Assembly (NCBI GenBank): GCA_002699025.1 | Contig: PABA01000221.1 | Span: forward strand, 1 to 56,147 | DNA from: Sandaracinus sp. | GTDB taxonomy: Bacteria; Myxococcota_A; Polyangia; Polyangiales; Houyiibacteriaceae | Reading direction: 5' to 3' | Length of the DNA: 56,147 bases | In this document: positions 17,135-26,854 of the stretch, one piece after another | Layout of the letters: each line of letters opens with the position of its first letter | Numbering within the stretch: position 1 is the first letter of the stretch | The notes under the pieces: generated by a model | Seen by the model: only the letters and a program-made list of their open reading frames with translations | The model's database searches: none | Told to the model about the DNA's origin: nothing | Made by a program: the position numbers and the translations under genes

Positions 17135-19765
17135 GTGCGGCTCCCGCTCGCCCTCACCCTGACCCTCGCCTCGACCGCCGCCGTGACGACGGCCGCCGCG
17201 CAGCCGCCCGCAGCGCGAGGGGACGAGACGTCCGGCGGCGAGGTAGACGGCGGCGAGGTAGACGGCGGCGAGGAAGACGGCGGCGAGGAAGACGGCGGCG
17301 AGGAAGACGGCGGCGAGGAAGACGGCGGCGAGCGGACCGAGGGCGACGAGCGGACCGAGGGCGAGGGCACCGACGAGGCGCCGCGGGAGCCCGAGGTGCG
17401 CCCGCCCGCCATCGAGCACCTCCCGCCCGTCGACCTCCCGGAGGGGGTCACGCCCGAGAACCTCACGGCCCGCGTGCGCATCGACCCGGACGGCACGGGC
17501 ACGCTCCTCGAGACGGACGCCCCCGGGGCCGCGCGCGCCGCCCTCGCAGCAGCCCTCGCCGAAGCCCGCTTCCGCCCCGCCACCATCGACGGAACCCCGG
17601 TCGCCGCCACCGTCCGCGTCGCCTTCGACGTCGCCGCCGCGCCGGCCGACGCGCCCGACGGGGGCGGGCCCGACGCGACCCCGACCGACAGGTCCGCCCC
17701 CGACGACGAGACCGCGGCCGACGACACCACGGCCGACGACACCACGGCCGACGACACCACAGCCGGCGAGACCACGGCCGACGAGACCGCGGCCGACGAC
17801 GACCCCGCCCCCGAGCCCGTCTTCGGCGCCACCGCCTCCGTCCAGCGCGCCCGCGCCACCGCCCGCGAGCTCGAGCTCGAGGAGATGCGCGACCTCCCCG
17901 GCGCCCTCGGCGATCCCTTCCGCGTCCTCGACTCGCTCCCCGGCGTCGTCGCCCCCTTCAGCGGCTTCCCTTACGTCTACGTCCGCGGCGCGCCCCCCGC
18001 CGGCACCGTCTACTACTACGACGGCATCCAGGTCCCCGGCCTCTTCCACCTGGTCCTCGGCCCGGCCGTCATCCACCCGGCCATGGTCGGCGACATCGCC
18101 TTCCACCCCTCCGTGGCCCCGGCCCGCTTCGGCCGCCACACGGGCGGCGTCTTCGCCGGCCAGGGCGTCGACTCGGCCCGCGCCTTCGAGGGAATCGGCG
18201 GCGAGCTCGAGCTCCGCCTGATCGACGTGCAGGGCTACGTCCGCACGCCCGTCGGCGACGACGGCGGCTCCTTCGCCTTCGCCGCCCGCTACGGCTGGCC
18301 CGGCGCCGTCGTCAGCCTCGTCAGCCAGGACCTCCGCCTCACCTACTGGGACTACCAGACGCGCCTCGACCTCCCCCTCGGCGGCGGCGACCGCTTCCAG
18401 GCCACCGTGTTCGGCTCCTTCGACCGCGCCACCCAGGGCCCGAACGAGGACGACCAGGCGACGCTCCAGTTCCACCGCGCCGAGCTCCGCTACCTCCGCG
18501 AGCGCGCGGACTTCGACTACGGCGTCGCGCTCCAGCTCGGCTGGGAGGAGAGCCAATTCGGCGACGTGGTCCAGATCGTCGCCGCGCGCGTCGGCCCGCG
18601 GGTCTGGGCCAGCGTCCGGCCGCGGAGCGACCTCTCCCTCCGCGTCGGCGGCGAGGCCTTCGCCGTGCGCGGCCGCTTCTCCAACGACCCCTTCCCCGAG
18701 GCCACCGACGACGACGAACCCCCGCCCGACGACCCGCCCGACGACCCGCCCGACGACGACGACGACGACGGCGACCCCTTCGACCAGTTCGTCGACCCGC
18801 TCCGCACCGGCGCCCGCGCCCGCAGCCTCGGCGGCGCCTTCGCCGAGCTCAGCTGGCGCCCCGGCGCCTGGACCGTCGACGCCGGCGCCCGCCTCGACGT
18901 CTGGCTCACGGGCGGCGAGGCCGAGGTCGCCGGCGAGCCCCGCCTGGCCGTGGCCTGGCAGCCGAGCGAGGCCCTCTCCCTCCACGCCGCCGTGGGCATG
19001 GGCCACCAGCCCGCCACGCTCCCGACGCCCGCCCCCGGCACCGCCGACCTCTCCCTCGATGCGGGCCTCCAGCGCGCCTACAACGCCGAGCTCGGCGCCG
19101 CCCTCGAGCTCGAGGGCATCGCCCGCGTCGAAGCGACCACCTTCTATGGCCGCTACCAGGACATCATCCCCGTGAACCTCTTCTTCGAGTGCGACGAGGA
19201 CGACGAGGAGGACTCGCCGGGCCCCGGCATCTGCCCCGACCAGGGCCTCCCGCGCGCCGACGCCGACGCCCTCGGCCTCGAGCTCTTCGTGAAGCGCTCC
19301 GTCCAGGAGCGCGTCAGCGGCTGGATCAGCTACACGCTCGCCAAGGCCTGGGCCCGCTCCCGCGCCGGTACCCGCTACACGCCCCAGTTCGACGTGCGCC
19401 ACGTCTTCAACCTCGTCGCCCAGTACCGCTTCGCGAAGCCCGAGGGCCTCGAGATCGGCGGCCGCCTCCTCTACCGCGCCGGCTTCGTCGCCTACGCGAC
19501 CACCCTCCAGGGCCTCGAGCTCGTCCCCTACGAGCAGCGCCTACCGGGCTTCTTCCGGGCCGACATCCGCATCAGCTACGCCTGGCAGAAGGACTGGGGC
19601 CGGCTCCGCCTCGCCCTCGAGTGGTTCAACCTCACCGCCGCCCGCGAGCCCTTCGGCCTCGACTGCGAGACCAACGACCTCGGCCTCGTCACCGAGACCC
19701 CCTGCGACGTGAGCTACGGCCCGCGCATCTTCTTCCCGAACCTCGGCCTCCGCGCGACCTTCTGA
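17135..19765 (+). CDS. TonB-dependent receptor with N-terminal TonB-C-like domain
   Basis: The protein has 876 aa from GTG 17135. It has a signal peptide (~1-22) and then an acidic stalk of six GGEVD/GGEED units encoded by a 15 bp tandem repeat (17234-17323). Residues ~95-175 (LTARVRIDPDGTG ... ARFRPATIDGTPVAATVRVAF) match the TonB C-terminal fold. A second acidic linker of ADDTT repeats follows. The receptor plug starts ~235 (LPGALGDPFRVLDSLPGV, VYVRGAPPAGTVYYYDG), and a beta-barrel continues to the terminal aromatic LRATF. An extracellular acidic loop (DDPPDDPPDD) sits at ~530. It is an outer-membrane transporter; its cargo is unknown. A TonB-like domain fused to a receptor is a pattern I associate with Myxococcota. 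Confidence 0.9.
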   Translation: MRLPLALTLTLASTAAVTTAAAQPPAARGDETSGGEVDGGEVDGGEEDGGEEDGGEEDGGEEDGGERTEGDERTEGEGTDEAPREPEVRPPAIEHLPPVDLPEGVTPENLTARVRIDPDGTGTLLETDAPGAARAALAAALAEARFRPATIDGTPVAATVRVAFDVAAAPADAPDGGGPDATPTDRSAPDDETAADDTTADDTTADDTTAGETTADETAADDDPAPEPVFGATASVQRARATARELELEEMRDLPGALGDPFRVLDSLPGVVAPFSGFPYVYVRGAPPAGTVYYYDGIQVPGLFHLVLGPAVIHPAMVGDIAFHPSVAPARFGRHTGGVFAGQGVDSARAFEGIGGELELRLIDVQGYVRTPVGDDGGSFAFAARYGWPGAVVSLVSQDLRLTYWDYQTRLDLPLGGGDRFQATVFGSFDRATQGPNEDDQATLQFHRAELRYLRERADFDYGVALQLGWEESQFGDVVQIVAARVGPRVWASVRPRSDLSLRVGGEAFAVRGRFSNDPFPEATDDDEPPPDDPPDDPPDDDDDDGDPFDQFVDPLRTGARARSLGGAFAELSWRPGAWTVDAGARLDVWLTGGEAEVAGEPRLAVAWQPSEALSLHAAVGMGHQPATLPTPAPGTADLSLDAGLQRAYNAELGAALELEGIARVEATTFYGRYQDIIPVNLFFECDEDDEEDSPGPGICPDQGLPRADADALGLELFVKRSVQERVSGWISYTLAKAWARSRAGTRYTPQFDVRHVFNLVAQYRFAKPEGLEIGGRLLYRAGFVAYATTLQGLELVPYEQRLPGFFRADIRISYAWQKDWGRLRLALEWFNLTAAREPFGLDCETNDLGLVTETPCDVSYGPRIFFPNLGLRATF

Positions 19766-19782
19766 GGCCGGCTCTCCAGAGG

Positions 19783-21027
19783 TCAGTCGACGGGCACGCG
19801 CACGCGACCGAACGACACGAGCTCGGGCCCGCTCCGACCGATCCCGGTCAGCGCCAGCCGCCCCGCCGAGACGTGGGCCGCGACCGAGCCCGCGCGCCAG
19901 CGCCGCCGCAGCCGCTCGGAGATCCGCTCGCGCCCTCCCGCGTCGACGCCGAGGAGGCGCACGCCCTCGAGCCAGGCCCCCTGCGGCCCCGAAGCCAACC
20001 GCGGCTCGAGGAGCTGCACCACCGCCCCCGGCGGGCCGACGACGAGCTCGGCGCCCTCCTCGAGGACGCGCTCCCAACGCAGCGTCGCGTCGGGCCCGAC
20101 GCCGAGCAGCCGGTCCGGCTCACCCGCGGGGCCCCGTACCTGGAGCGCCCAGCCCTCCCGGAAGCCCCGCAGCCGCACCGGGGTCGCCCCTTCGAGCGTC
20201 TCCCAACCCACGGAGCCGAGCAGCTCTCCGGCCTCGTCCAGGCGCCAGAGCCGCACCCCCGCGCGCCCGCCCTCCTCTCGCCCGGCGAGCAACAGCCTGC
20301 CGGCGCCGTCCGCCGCGATGCGCACCGCTCCGAAGGAGCCGGGGAGCTCCCGCGCCCAGCGCAGCGCGCCGTCCTCGAGCGCGAAGGCCGCCGCGAAGTG
20401 CCCGCGCCCCGGGGTCGACCAGCGCGGGCCGCCGGGCAGCCGGAGGCTTCCGCGGAACGCGCCCGCCACCACCAGCGCGTCCCCCACGACGGCTGCGTCT
20501 TCCCCCTCGACGAAGCGCGCGTCGCTCGAGAGCGTGACCTGCCACGGGCGCCGCGTTCCGGTCGCGCTCAGGGTCGCTTCCACCGAACGCGAGGGCCGCT
20601 GGACGACCCGCCGCCCGAGCGCCACCGCGCCCCCCTCCGGCGAGGCGAGAAGACGCGTGACGGCGCTCCCCGTGCCGCCTTCCCAGCGGAGGGCTCCGCG
20701 CTCCGTGACGCGGATCGTGCGCGTCCGCGGCGCGGCGCGGAGCCGATCGCGGAGCTGCTCCCGCTCCAAGGTGTCCGCCGTCCCGAGCTGGAGCTGACGC
20801 TCGAGCTCCGGCCGGGGCCGCTGAGGCCAGGCGACCGCCCACCCCGCGCCCGGCTCGAAGACCGCCGACGCCCGACCGGTGGCCCGCGTGGGCCCCGGGT
20901 CCGGCGGCAGGCGCCGCTCCCACTCGACGCCGCGCGCGAGCGCCGAGGAGGCCACGCCGACGATCGACAGGAGGAGGAGCGGCGCGACCCGGCGCGACCG
21001 AATGGATGACGGCATGTGTCCATTCAT
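19783..21027 (-). CDS. Secreted beta-propeller-like protein, paralogue A
   Basis: The protein has 414 aa; ATG 21027 or ATG 21015 would both serve. A signal peptide (hydrophobic ~14-31) ends near ALA-R. The mature part consists of repeated beta segments such as ALVVAGAFRGSLRLPGG, AVRIAADGAGRLLLAG, and W-x-R strands. These resemble the delta-60-type repeat proteins that report values along a propeller. The next gene has the same LPGG blade and the same ending layout, so the two are a tandem paralogous pair. No enzyme motif. Probably periplasmic or extracellular. Confidence 0.8.
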   Translation of the reverse strand: MNGHMPSSIRSRRVAPLLLLSIVGVASSALARGVEWERRLPPDPGPTRATGRASAVFEPGAGWAVAWPQRPRPELERQLQLGTADTLEREQLRDRLRAAPRTRTIRVTERGALRWEGGTGSAVTRLLASPEGGAVALGRRVVQRPSRSVEATLSATGTRRPWQVTLSSDARFVEGEDAAVVGDALVVAGAFRGSLRLPGGPRWSTPGRGHFAAAFALEDGALRWARELPGSFGAVRIAADGAGRLLLAGREEGGRAGVRLWRLDEAGELLGSVGWETLEGATPVRLRGFREGWALQVRGPAGEPDRLLGVGPDATLRWERVLEEGAELVVGPPGAVVQLLEPRLASGPQGAWLEGVRLLGVDAGGRERISERLRRRWRAGSVAAHVSAGRLALTGIGRSGPELVSFGRVRVPVD

Positions 21028-21087
21028 GCCACAGCCTCTCGGACGCCGCCCGTCCCGCCGGGAGCCCCCGGACGGCTCGGCGTCGCC

Positions 21088-22440
21088 TCAGCGCGTGAAG
21101 CTCGGCGCGCCGATCTGGACGGCGCCGGCCGCGGACGCCGTGTAGGGGGGCGGCATGGCGGGCTCGGCCGGGGCGGCGACGGGCGTCCGGGGCGCCGTCA
21201 CGCGCGGCCCGCCGACGGGCCCGAAGGCCACCTGCACGCGCCGGCCGTGGCGCGCGACGCCGCTCAGCCAGATCCCGTCCGGGCCCCCGTCGCCGCGGAG
21301 GCTCCCCACGAGCCAGCTCCGCGCCGCCCCGGGCACCGGCTGCTCGATCACGCGCCGCCCCGCCCCATCGACGCCGAGCACGTAGGCCCCCTCGGCCCAG
21401 AGCGCGACGCCCGCCCCGCTCATGCGCCGCTCGCGCCGCACCCGGGTCGGCGCCACCACGCTCGCGACGGCATGCGGCGCGCTCCGGACCAGCACCGAGC
21501 GATCGGGCACGTCGTGGACGAAGCGCACCTCGCCCTCCGCGTCGAAGCCCACGAGGCGCAGCGCCTCCCCCGCGCGCTCGCCGGGCCGCGTGGTGGCGAC
21601 GAGCACGGCGAAGCCCTCGTCGTCCGCGGCATGCACCCCATGCGGGAAGTCGTCGCGCCCCGCCGTCCCCCAGCGGATCGGCGCCGCCGCCTCGCCCTCG
21701 AGGTCGAAGCGCCGCACGATCAGCTCCTGGTCCCCGCGCCGGCCGCCGTGCGTCGCGAAGAGGATCGTGCCGCCCGGCGTCAGCGCGAGCGCCGTCTCCT
21801 CGATGCCGCCGGGCACGAGCCGCGCCCAGGTGGCCTCGCCGGTCGCGAGGTAGTGCGAGAGATAGCGCGGCGAGCGCCAGGCCGGCCCGCCCGGGAGCTG
21901 GAAGCCCCCGCGGCTGAAGCTTCCGCTCACGATCAGCGCGTCGCCGCGCACGATCGCATGCGCCATCGCGCTGAAGTCCCCCGTCGGCGCAGCGTCCCAG
22001 CGCCAGCGCACGGCGCCGTCCGCGTCGAGGCGGAGCACGCTGGTGATCGTGTGCTCCTCCTCCGAGCCGTGGCCGTGGACGATGGCGCCGCCGTCCGGCA
22101 GCCCGACGACCGCCGCCTTGTCGAAGCGCCCGCCCGTTCGCCCACGGAGGGGCCGCGCCCAGCGCACCCGCCCGCGCGGGTCCGTGCGCACCAGCACCAC
22201 GGCGAGCGACTCCTCCTGGGTCGCCCCGAGCACGCGCCCGCCGACGCGCACGCCCGTGCCGAGCCGGAGCGCCGCGAGCGTCTCGCCGTCCGGGTAGCGG
22301 TGCACGCTGACCTGCGTGTGCCCCGGCGTCAGCGGGAAACGATCCATGCGCGGGACCAGGTCGAGGGAGGTGCCCTGGGCGGCGGCGAAGGCGGGGAGCG
22401 CGAGGCCGAGGGCGACGGCGAGGAGGGGGAGGCGCGACAC
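21088..22440 (-). CDS. Secreted beta-propeller-like protein, paralogue B
   Basis: The protein has 450 aa. I prefer GTG 22440, with GAGGG just upstream and a clean signal peptide (VSRLPLLAVALGLALPAFAAAQ), over TTG 22458. The repeated strands (AVVGLPDGGAIVHG, ALIVSGSFSRGGFQLPGG, LALTPGGTILFATHGG) match paralogue A in order, especially the LPGG-PxW blade. The C terminus is a Pro/Ala-rich tail. The 60 bp gap between the genes suggests one operon with B first. Function unknown. Confidence 0.8.
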   Translation of the reverse strand: MSRLPLLAVALGLALPAFAAAQGTSLDLVPRMDRFPLTPGHTQVSVHRYPDGETLAALRLGTGVRVGGRVLGATQEESLAVVLVRTDPRGRVRWARPLRGRTGGRFDKAAVVGLPDGGAIVHGHGSEEEHTITSVLRLDADGAVRWRWDAAPTGDFSAMAHAIVRGDALIVSGSFSRGGFQLPGGPAWRSPRYLSHYLATGEATWARLVPGGIEETALALTPGGTILFATHGGRRGDQELIVRRFDLEGEAAAPIRWGTAGRDDFPHGVHAADDEGFAVLVATTRPGERAGEALRLVGFDAEGEVRFVHDVPDRSVLVRSAPHAVASVVAPTRVRRERRMSGAGVALWAEGAYVLGVDGAGRRVIEQPVPGAARSWLVGSLRGDGGPDGIWLSGVARHGRRVQVAFGPVGGPRVTAPRTPVAAPAEPAMPPPYTASAAGAVQIGAPSFTR

Positions 22441-22777
22441 GGGGCCCTCACGCTGCAACGATCGTGCGCGCCGCCGCTCCTCCCGAGATCACGCGCCTTT
22501 TCGAGCATCGCCGGGTCGATCGTGAACCTCGGTCCACGGGCGTCCCCCCCGGCTCGGGCCGGCGCCCCCACGCCTCGGCCCGCCGCTCCGTCCGCCGCTC
22601 CGGCCGCCGCTCCGAGCAGCCGGCGGCCGCTCCGAGCAGCCGGCGGCCGCCCTCGCGCCGGTGCGCGGGCAGAGGCCCGAACGCGTCACGGCCCCGCCCG
22701 CGGGAGCGAGCGAGGCCATGGATTCGGAGGCGCCGTTCGGAGGCGCCGTTCGGAGGCGCCGCGCGAACGCGCGCTCC
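22441..22777. other. Repeat-rich spacer
   Basis: The 337 bp lie between a minus-strand start and the stop of the ketoacyl synthase gene. They hold a 20 bp tandem pair (22607-22646) and three 13 bp CGGAGGCGCCGTT-type units (22725-22763) with self-complementary GGCGCC. I see no gene. The units right after the synthase stop could fold and affect transcription end. Confidence 0.6.
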
Positions 22778-23836
22778 TCAGATCTGGAAGATCGCCGAGC
22801 CCCAGGTGAAGCCAGCGCCGAAGACGGTCGAGAGGACGAGGTCGCCCTCCTTCACCTTCCCCTCCTTGCGCCAGTGATCGATCGTCAGGGGCACCGTCGC
22901 CGCCGTCGTGTTCCCGTAGAACATGATCGTGTTCAGCGCCTTCTCCGGCGGGATCTGCGCGTACTTCACGACCTGCTCGTTGATGCGCAGGTTCGCCTGG
23001 TGCGGGACGAACCAGTCGATGTCGTCCCAGGTGAGCCCGGTCTTCTCGAGGGCGCGCTTCGTCGCCGCGACCATGTTCCGCACCGCGTGCATGAAGACCT
23101 GCTTGCCCTTCATGTGCGGGTACATGTCCCAGTTCTGCTCCGGGTCGTTGCCGTCGTAGTAGACCATCGGCACCTTCCCGATGTCGAAGGCCTTCAGGTA
23201 GAGGTTCCAGGCCCCGGCGCCGTTCGCCTGCGAGTGCGTGTAGAGCACGCCGGCCTTCGGGTCCTCGGTGTCCTGCTTGCCGATGATCATCGCGCCCGCG
23301 CCGTCCCCGAAGAGGACCATCACGTCGCGCCCGCGCGTCGAGAAGTCGAGCGAGTGGCTGTGGAGCTCGGCGCCGACGAGGAGGATCTTCTCGTACTTGC
23401 CCGCCTGGATGAAGGCGTCGGCCATCTCGAGGCCGTAGACGAAGCCGCTGCACTGCTGGCGGATGTCGTAGCAGGCGCAGCCGTCCTCGGTGGCGATGCC
23501 GAGCTTGTCCTGGAGGAAGACAGCCGTGCCGGGGAAGTGGATGTCCGGCGAGAGCGTCCCGAGGATGATGCAGTCGATGTCCTCGGCGGCGACGTCGGCG
23601 TCCGCGAGGGCCGCCTTCGAGGCGTGGAGCGCGAGGTCGCTCGTGACCCACTTGCCGTCGTTCGGGACGTAGCGACGCTCTTCGATCCCCGTGCGGGCGC
23701 GAATCCACTCGTCGTTCGTCTCCGTCTGCTGCTCTTCGCAGCGGACGTGGTTGTGGTTGAGGAAGCGGATCTCGTCGTTGGTGACCACGCGGTCGGGAAC
23801 GTACGAGCCGATGCCGAGGATCTTGGAGCGAATCAC
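22778..23836 (-). CDS. 3-oxoacyl-ACP synthase III family enzyme (FabH-like)
   Basis: The protein has 352 aa with an ATG start. Catalytic triad: Cys129 in DIRQQCSGF, His279 in VPHQANLRI, Asn309 in FYGNTTAATVP. This matches KAS III, which condenses an acyl-CoA with malonyl-ACP. Other conserved motifs are TNDEWIRARTGIEERR, LFGDGAGA, and GAGFTWGSA at the C terminus. A ~10-residue insertion (LNHNHVRCEEQQ) precedes NDEW. It is not in a fab cluster, so it may serve a special starter or pathway rather than general fatty-acid initiation. It is divergent from a lipoprotein hydrolase across a 293 bp spacer. Confidence 0.93.
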   Translation of the reverse strand: MIRSKILGIGSYVPDRVVTNDEIRFLNHNHVRCEEQQTETNDEWIRARTGIEERRYVPNDGKWVTSDLALHASKAALADADVAAEDIDCIILGTLSPDIHFPGTAVFLQDKLGIATEDGCACYDIRQQCSGFVYGLEMADAFIQAGKYEKILLVGAELHSHSLDFSTRGRDVMVLFGDGAGAMIIGKQDTEDPKAGVLYTHSQANGAGAWNLYLKAFDIGKVPMVYYDGNDPEQNWDMYPHMKGKQVFMHAVRNMVAATKRALEKTGLTWDDIDWFVPHQANLRINEQVVKYAQIPPEKALNTIMFYGNTTAATVPLTIDHWRKEGKVKEGDLVLSTVFGAGFTWGSAIFQI

Positions 23837-24129
23837 TGCGCGAATGCGCTAGCGCGTTTCGCCGCGAATTGCACCACCCGAGCGTGCGCGAGCCCAGAGG
23901 CGCGCCGAGCGCGTCCGGGGAGGCCCCGCTGGCCGAAATCGCGAACGGCATTCACAATGCGCGCCCCACCGAACCTCTTTCACCTGTCCACACGCGCGGA
24001 CTGAAAGGTCCGATTCTCCCGTGATCTCGGGAAGAAGGGCGCCTGCTTCCGCCCGCCGTGCGGCGACTCACGCCGCCGGGGACGCGCCGGCCGGATGCTG
24101 AAGAGGGGGATGCTTTGGAGACGTCATCG

Positions 24130-26169
24130 ATGGAATCGCTTCGCCTCGCCCTCTGCCTCGCGCTGATCGCCGCCCTCGCCTGCGGGGACGACGACGCCGG
24201 CCCCGCCGACGCCGCCACGCCCGACGACGCCAGCAGCGCGGACGCCGGCCCGGAGGGCATCGTCGCCGAGCGCCCCGAGTGCGAGAACCTGCAGCCCATC
24301 CACTGCCTGCTCCCCTACCCCTCGAGCCACTTCCTCGCCGAGGACCCGGAGACGGAGACCGGCTTCCGCGTCGACCTCCAGCCGGACATGCTCCCGGTGA
24401 ACCAGAACGACGTCGGCGCCTCCACGGCGCGCGTCTGGAACCACTTCGACGGCTTCAGCCCGATGACCAGCCTCATGGCCGGCTTCTGGGGGAAGGTCGA
24501 CAAGGCGCCCCTCGCCGACGAGCTGCACATCGCGGACAGCCTCCTCGAGAGCTCGCCGACCGTGCTCCTCGACGCGGAGACGGGCGAGCGCGTGGCGCAT
24601 TGGGCCGAGCCCGACGAGTGGGTCAACGGCGACCCGCGGACGACGACGCTCTACATCCGCCCGGCGGCGCGCCTGAAGGAGAACCACCGCTACGTGGTCG
24701 CCATCCGCGGCCTCACGCGGCTCGACGGGAGCGTCGTGGAGCCGAGCGAGTACTTCCGCGCGCTCCGCGACGGCGAGACGAGCGACGTGCCGAGCCTCGA
24801 GGCCCGGCGCCCGGCGATGGAGCAGGTCTTCACGGACCTCGCGGCCGCCGGCGTGGCGCGCGACGAGCTACTCCTCGCGTGGGAGTTCCACACGGCGAGC
24901 GGCGAGAGCCTGCGGCGCGACATGCTCGCGATCCGCGAAGACGGCCTGCGCCGCTTCGAGGAGGGCATGGACGGCGCGGGCGCCTGCACGGTCACGGACG
25001 TCGACGAGAACCCGCGCGAGGACATCTTCCGCCGCGTCCGCGGCACCTTCACCGTGCCCCTCTACATGACGACCGCCTTCGAGGGCGCCGTCGCCAACCG
25101 CGACGCGGACGGAGACGTCGCCTACAACGGCACGGCCGAGGCCGAGTTCGAGGTGATCATCCCGAACAGCGTCGTCGAGCGCGTGCGCGAAGGCGGGGGC
25201 GCGGCGCCGGGGATGATGTACGGCCACGGCCTGCTCGGGAGCAGCGGGCAGGTGAGCTCCGGCGGGCCGCGGGAGGTGGCCGTGCGCGCCGGGATGGTGG
25301 TCTTCGGCACGACCTACTGGGGGCTCGGCGGCGACTCGGCGAACATCCTGACGAACGTCGTCCCCACCTTCGAGAACTTCGACCAGGTCGGCGAGCGGCT
25401 CATGCAGGGCACGCTGAACTCGCTGCTCCTGCCCAAGGCGTTCCGCGGGGCGTGCCGCGAGCTCGACGCGATGCGCGTCGACGTGGAGGGCGAGCTCCAG
25501 GACACGCTGAGCGCCGAGGAGCCGCTCTACTACTACGGCATCAGCCAGGGCGGCATCATGGGCGCGACCATCGCCGCGCTGAGCGAGGACATCGACGCCT
25601 ACGTGCTGCAGGTCGGCGCCATCGGCTACAGCCACATGGTGCGCCGCTCGCGCGACTTCGGGCCCTTCGAGGCGGTGATGGACCTCTGGTACCCGAACAA
25701 GCTCGATCGGGACTGGCTCGTGCTCTCGAGCCAGAGCATGTGGGACCTCGCCGAGCCGGCGACCTTCGCGCCGTGGGTGATCGAGGAGCGCCTCGAGGGA
25801 GTCGGCGGGGAGCCGCCGCGCGTGCTCTACCAGACGTCGCGCTACGACATCGAGGTGAACAACGCGAACAGCGACATCGCCGCGCGCACCATCGGGCTGC
25901 CGGCGCTCCGCTCGAGCGTGTACGAACCCTGGGGCGTGGAGCTCGTCGACGGAGACGTGCCGAACGCCTACGTCGTCTACCACCTCGACGACGTGGAGCC
26001 GCAGGAGATCGGCACGCGGGAGCCGCGCGGGGACAACTCGGCGCACGGCGACCTCCGGTTCATGGAGCCGGTCATCGAGCAGATCGTGACGTTCCTGCAG
26101 CCGGAGGGCGTGGTCGAGGACACCTGCCCGGACGGGAGCTGCCTGATCGACAACCCGCGCGCGGACTGA
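24130..26169 (+). CDS. Large lipoprotein with alpha/beta-hydrolase domain
   Basis: The protein has 679 aa. ATG 24130 is chosen because the signal peptide with lipobox AALAC (Cys18), then GDDDAG, follows it and GGAG lies upstream. A short Ala/Asp stalk is followed by a Cys pair (ECENLQPIHCLLPYPSSHF) typical of large secreted myxobacterial hydrolases. The nucleophile elbow GISQGG gives Ser472. Likely His residues lie in NSAHGDLRF near the C terminus. A final Cys pair (DTCPDGSCL) closes the protein. It is probably a surface esterase or lipase-like enzyme. The domain order is clear, but the substrate is not. Confidence 0.85.
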   Translation: MESLRLALCLALIAALACGDDDAGPADAATPDDASSADAGPEGIVAERPECENLQPIHCLLPYPSSHFLAEDPETETGFRVDLQPDMLPVNQNDVGASTARVWNHFDGFSPMTSLMAGFWGKVDKAPLADELHIADSLLESSPTVLLDAETGERVAHWAEPDEWVNGDPRTTTLYIRPAARLKENHRYVVAIRGLTRLDGSVVEPSEYFRALRDGETSDVPSLEARRPAMEQVFTDLAAAGVARDELLLAWEFHTASGESLRRDMLAIREDGLRRFEEGMDGAGACTVTDVDENPREDIFRRVRGTFTVPLYMTTAFEGAVANRDADGDVAYNGTAEAEFEVIIPNSVVERVREGGGAAPGMMYGHGLLGSSGQVSSGGPREVAVRAGMVVFGTTYWGLGGDSANILTNVVPTFENFDQVGERLMQGTLNSLLLPKAFRGACRELDAMRVDVEGELQDTLSAEEPLYYYGISQGGIMGATIAALSEDIDAYVLQVGAIGYSHMVRRSRDFGPFEAVMDLWYPNKLDRDWLVLSSQSMWDLAEPATFAPWVIEERLEGVGGEPPRVLYQTSRYDIEVNNANSDIAARTIGLPALRSSVYEPWGVELVDGDVPNAYVVYHLDDVEPQEIGTREPRGDNSAHGDLRFMEPVIEQIVTFLQPEGVVEDTCPDGSCLIDNPRAD

Positions 26170-26282
26170 CGCGAGAGAGCTCCGTCGCCGGAAGCCGACT
26201 TGCGGATCCCGACGCGCGGCTGGGGCCATCGCCGTCGCGAAGACGGCGCGCGTCGCGGGGAACCCGGCGTAGGCTGGGCAGG

Positions 26283-26854
26283 ATGACGGTCGAGCTCGAA
26301 TCGGACGGCCCCTTCCTCCGCGCCCGCGACGGCGCGCGCGTCCTGCCCTGGAGCGCGGTGCGCGAGCGGCTCGCGGGCGAGGGCCCGGCCCTCCGGGAGG
26401 CGCTCACGGCGCGTCCGAGCACGCGGCGCTCTACTGGGAGTGCCGCCCGTGGCCACCGGGCGACGACCCACCCTGGGAGTGCGCCCTCCTCCCGGCGCCC
26501 GCGCTCGCGCCGCGTCCTGCCCGAAGGGCCGCCTTCGCCGAGCACTTCGCGAGCGCTCGCGGCCCGCTCGTCGTCTTCCCCAACCTCCGCGGCGACGCGA
26601 CCCTCGTCGTCCCGACGCCGCGCGGGGACGGCAGCGACGCCGAGGCCGGCCACCTCGTGGCCTGGCTGCGCGCCGCGCCCGACGCGCTCGCGGATGAGCT
26701 CTGGCGGCGCGTGGCCGAAGAGATCGGCCGCTGGCGCGAGGCGGGCCGCGGGACGCTCTGGGTGAGCACCTCCGGCGGGGGCGTGCCCTGGCTCCACCTG
26801 CGCCTCGACTCGTCCCCGAAGTACTACCGGCACCGCCCCTACCGGCGGGCCTGA
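26283..26854 (+). pseudogene. DUF6940-like gene split by a one-base frameshift
   Basis: Translation from ATG 26283 gives MTVELESDGPFLRARDGARV and then loses sense after ~40 codons. From 26417 a different frame (shifted by -1) reads EHAALYWECRPWPPGDDP and VVFPNLRGDATLVVPTPRG. It continues to LWVSTSGGGVPWLHLRLDSS and PKYYRHRPYR at 26854. The joined product (~190 aa) resembles proteins I know as DUF6940. The break lies in 26405-26417, consistent with one missing base in GC-rich sequence. It could be a real pseudogene or a sequencing error. Function of the family unknown. Confidence 0.7.

Noticed and set aside
16985-19402. An 805-aa minus-strand open frame rich in Gly/Val/Ala
   Set aside because: It mirrors the TonB receptor gene, which has a signal peptide, plug and barrel on the plus strand.
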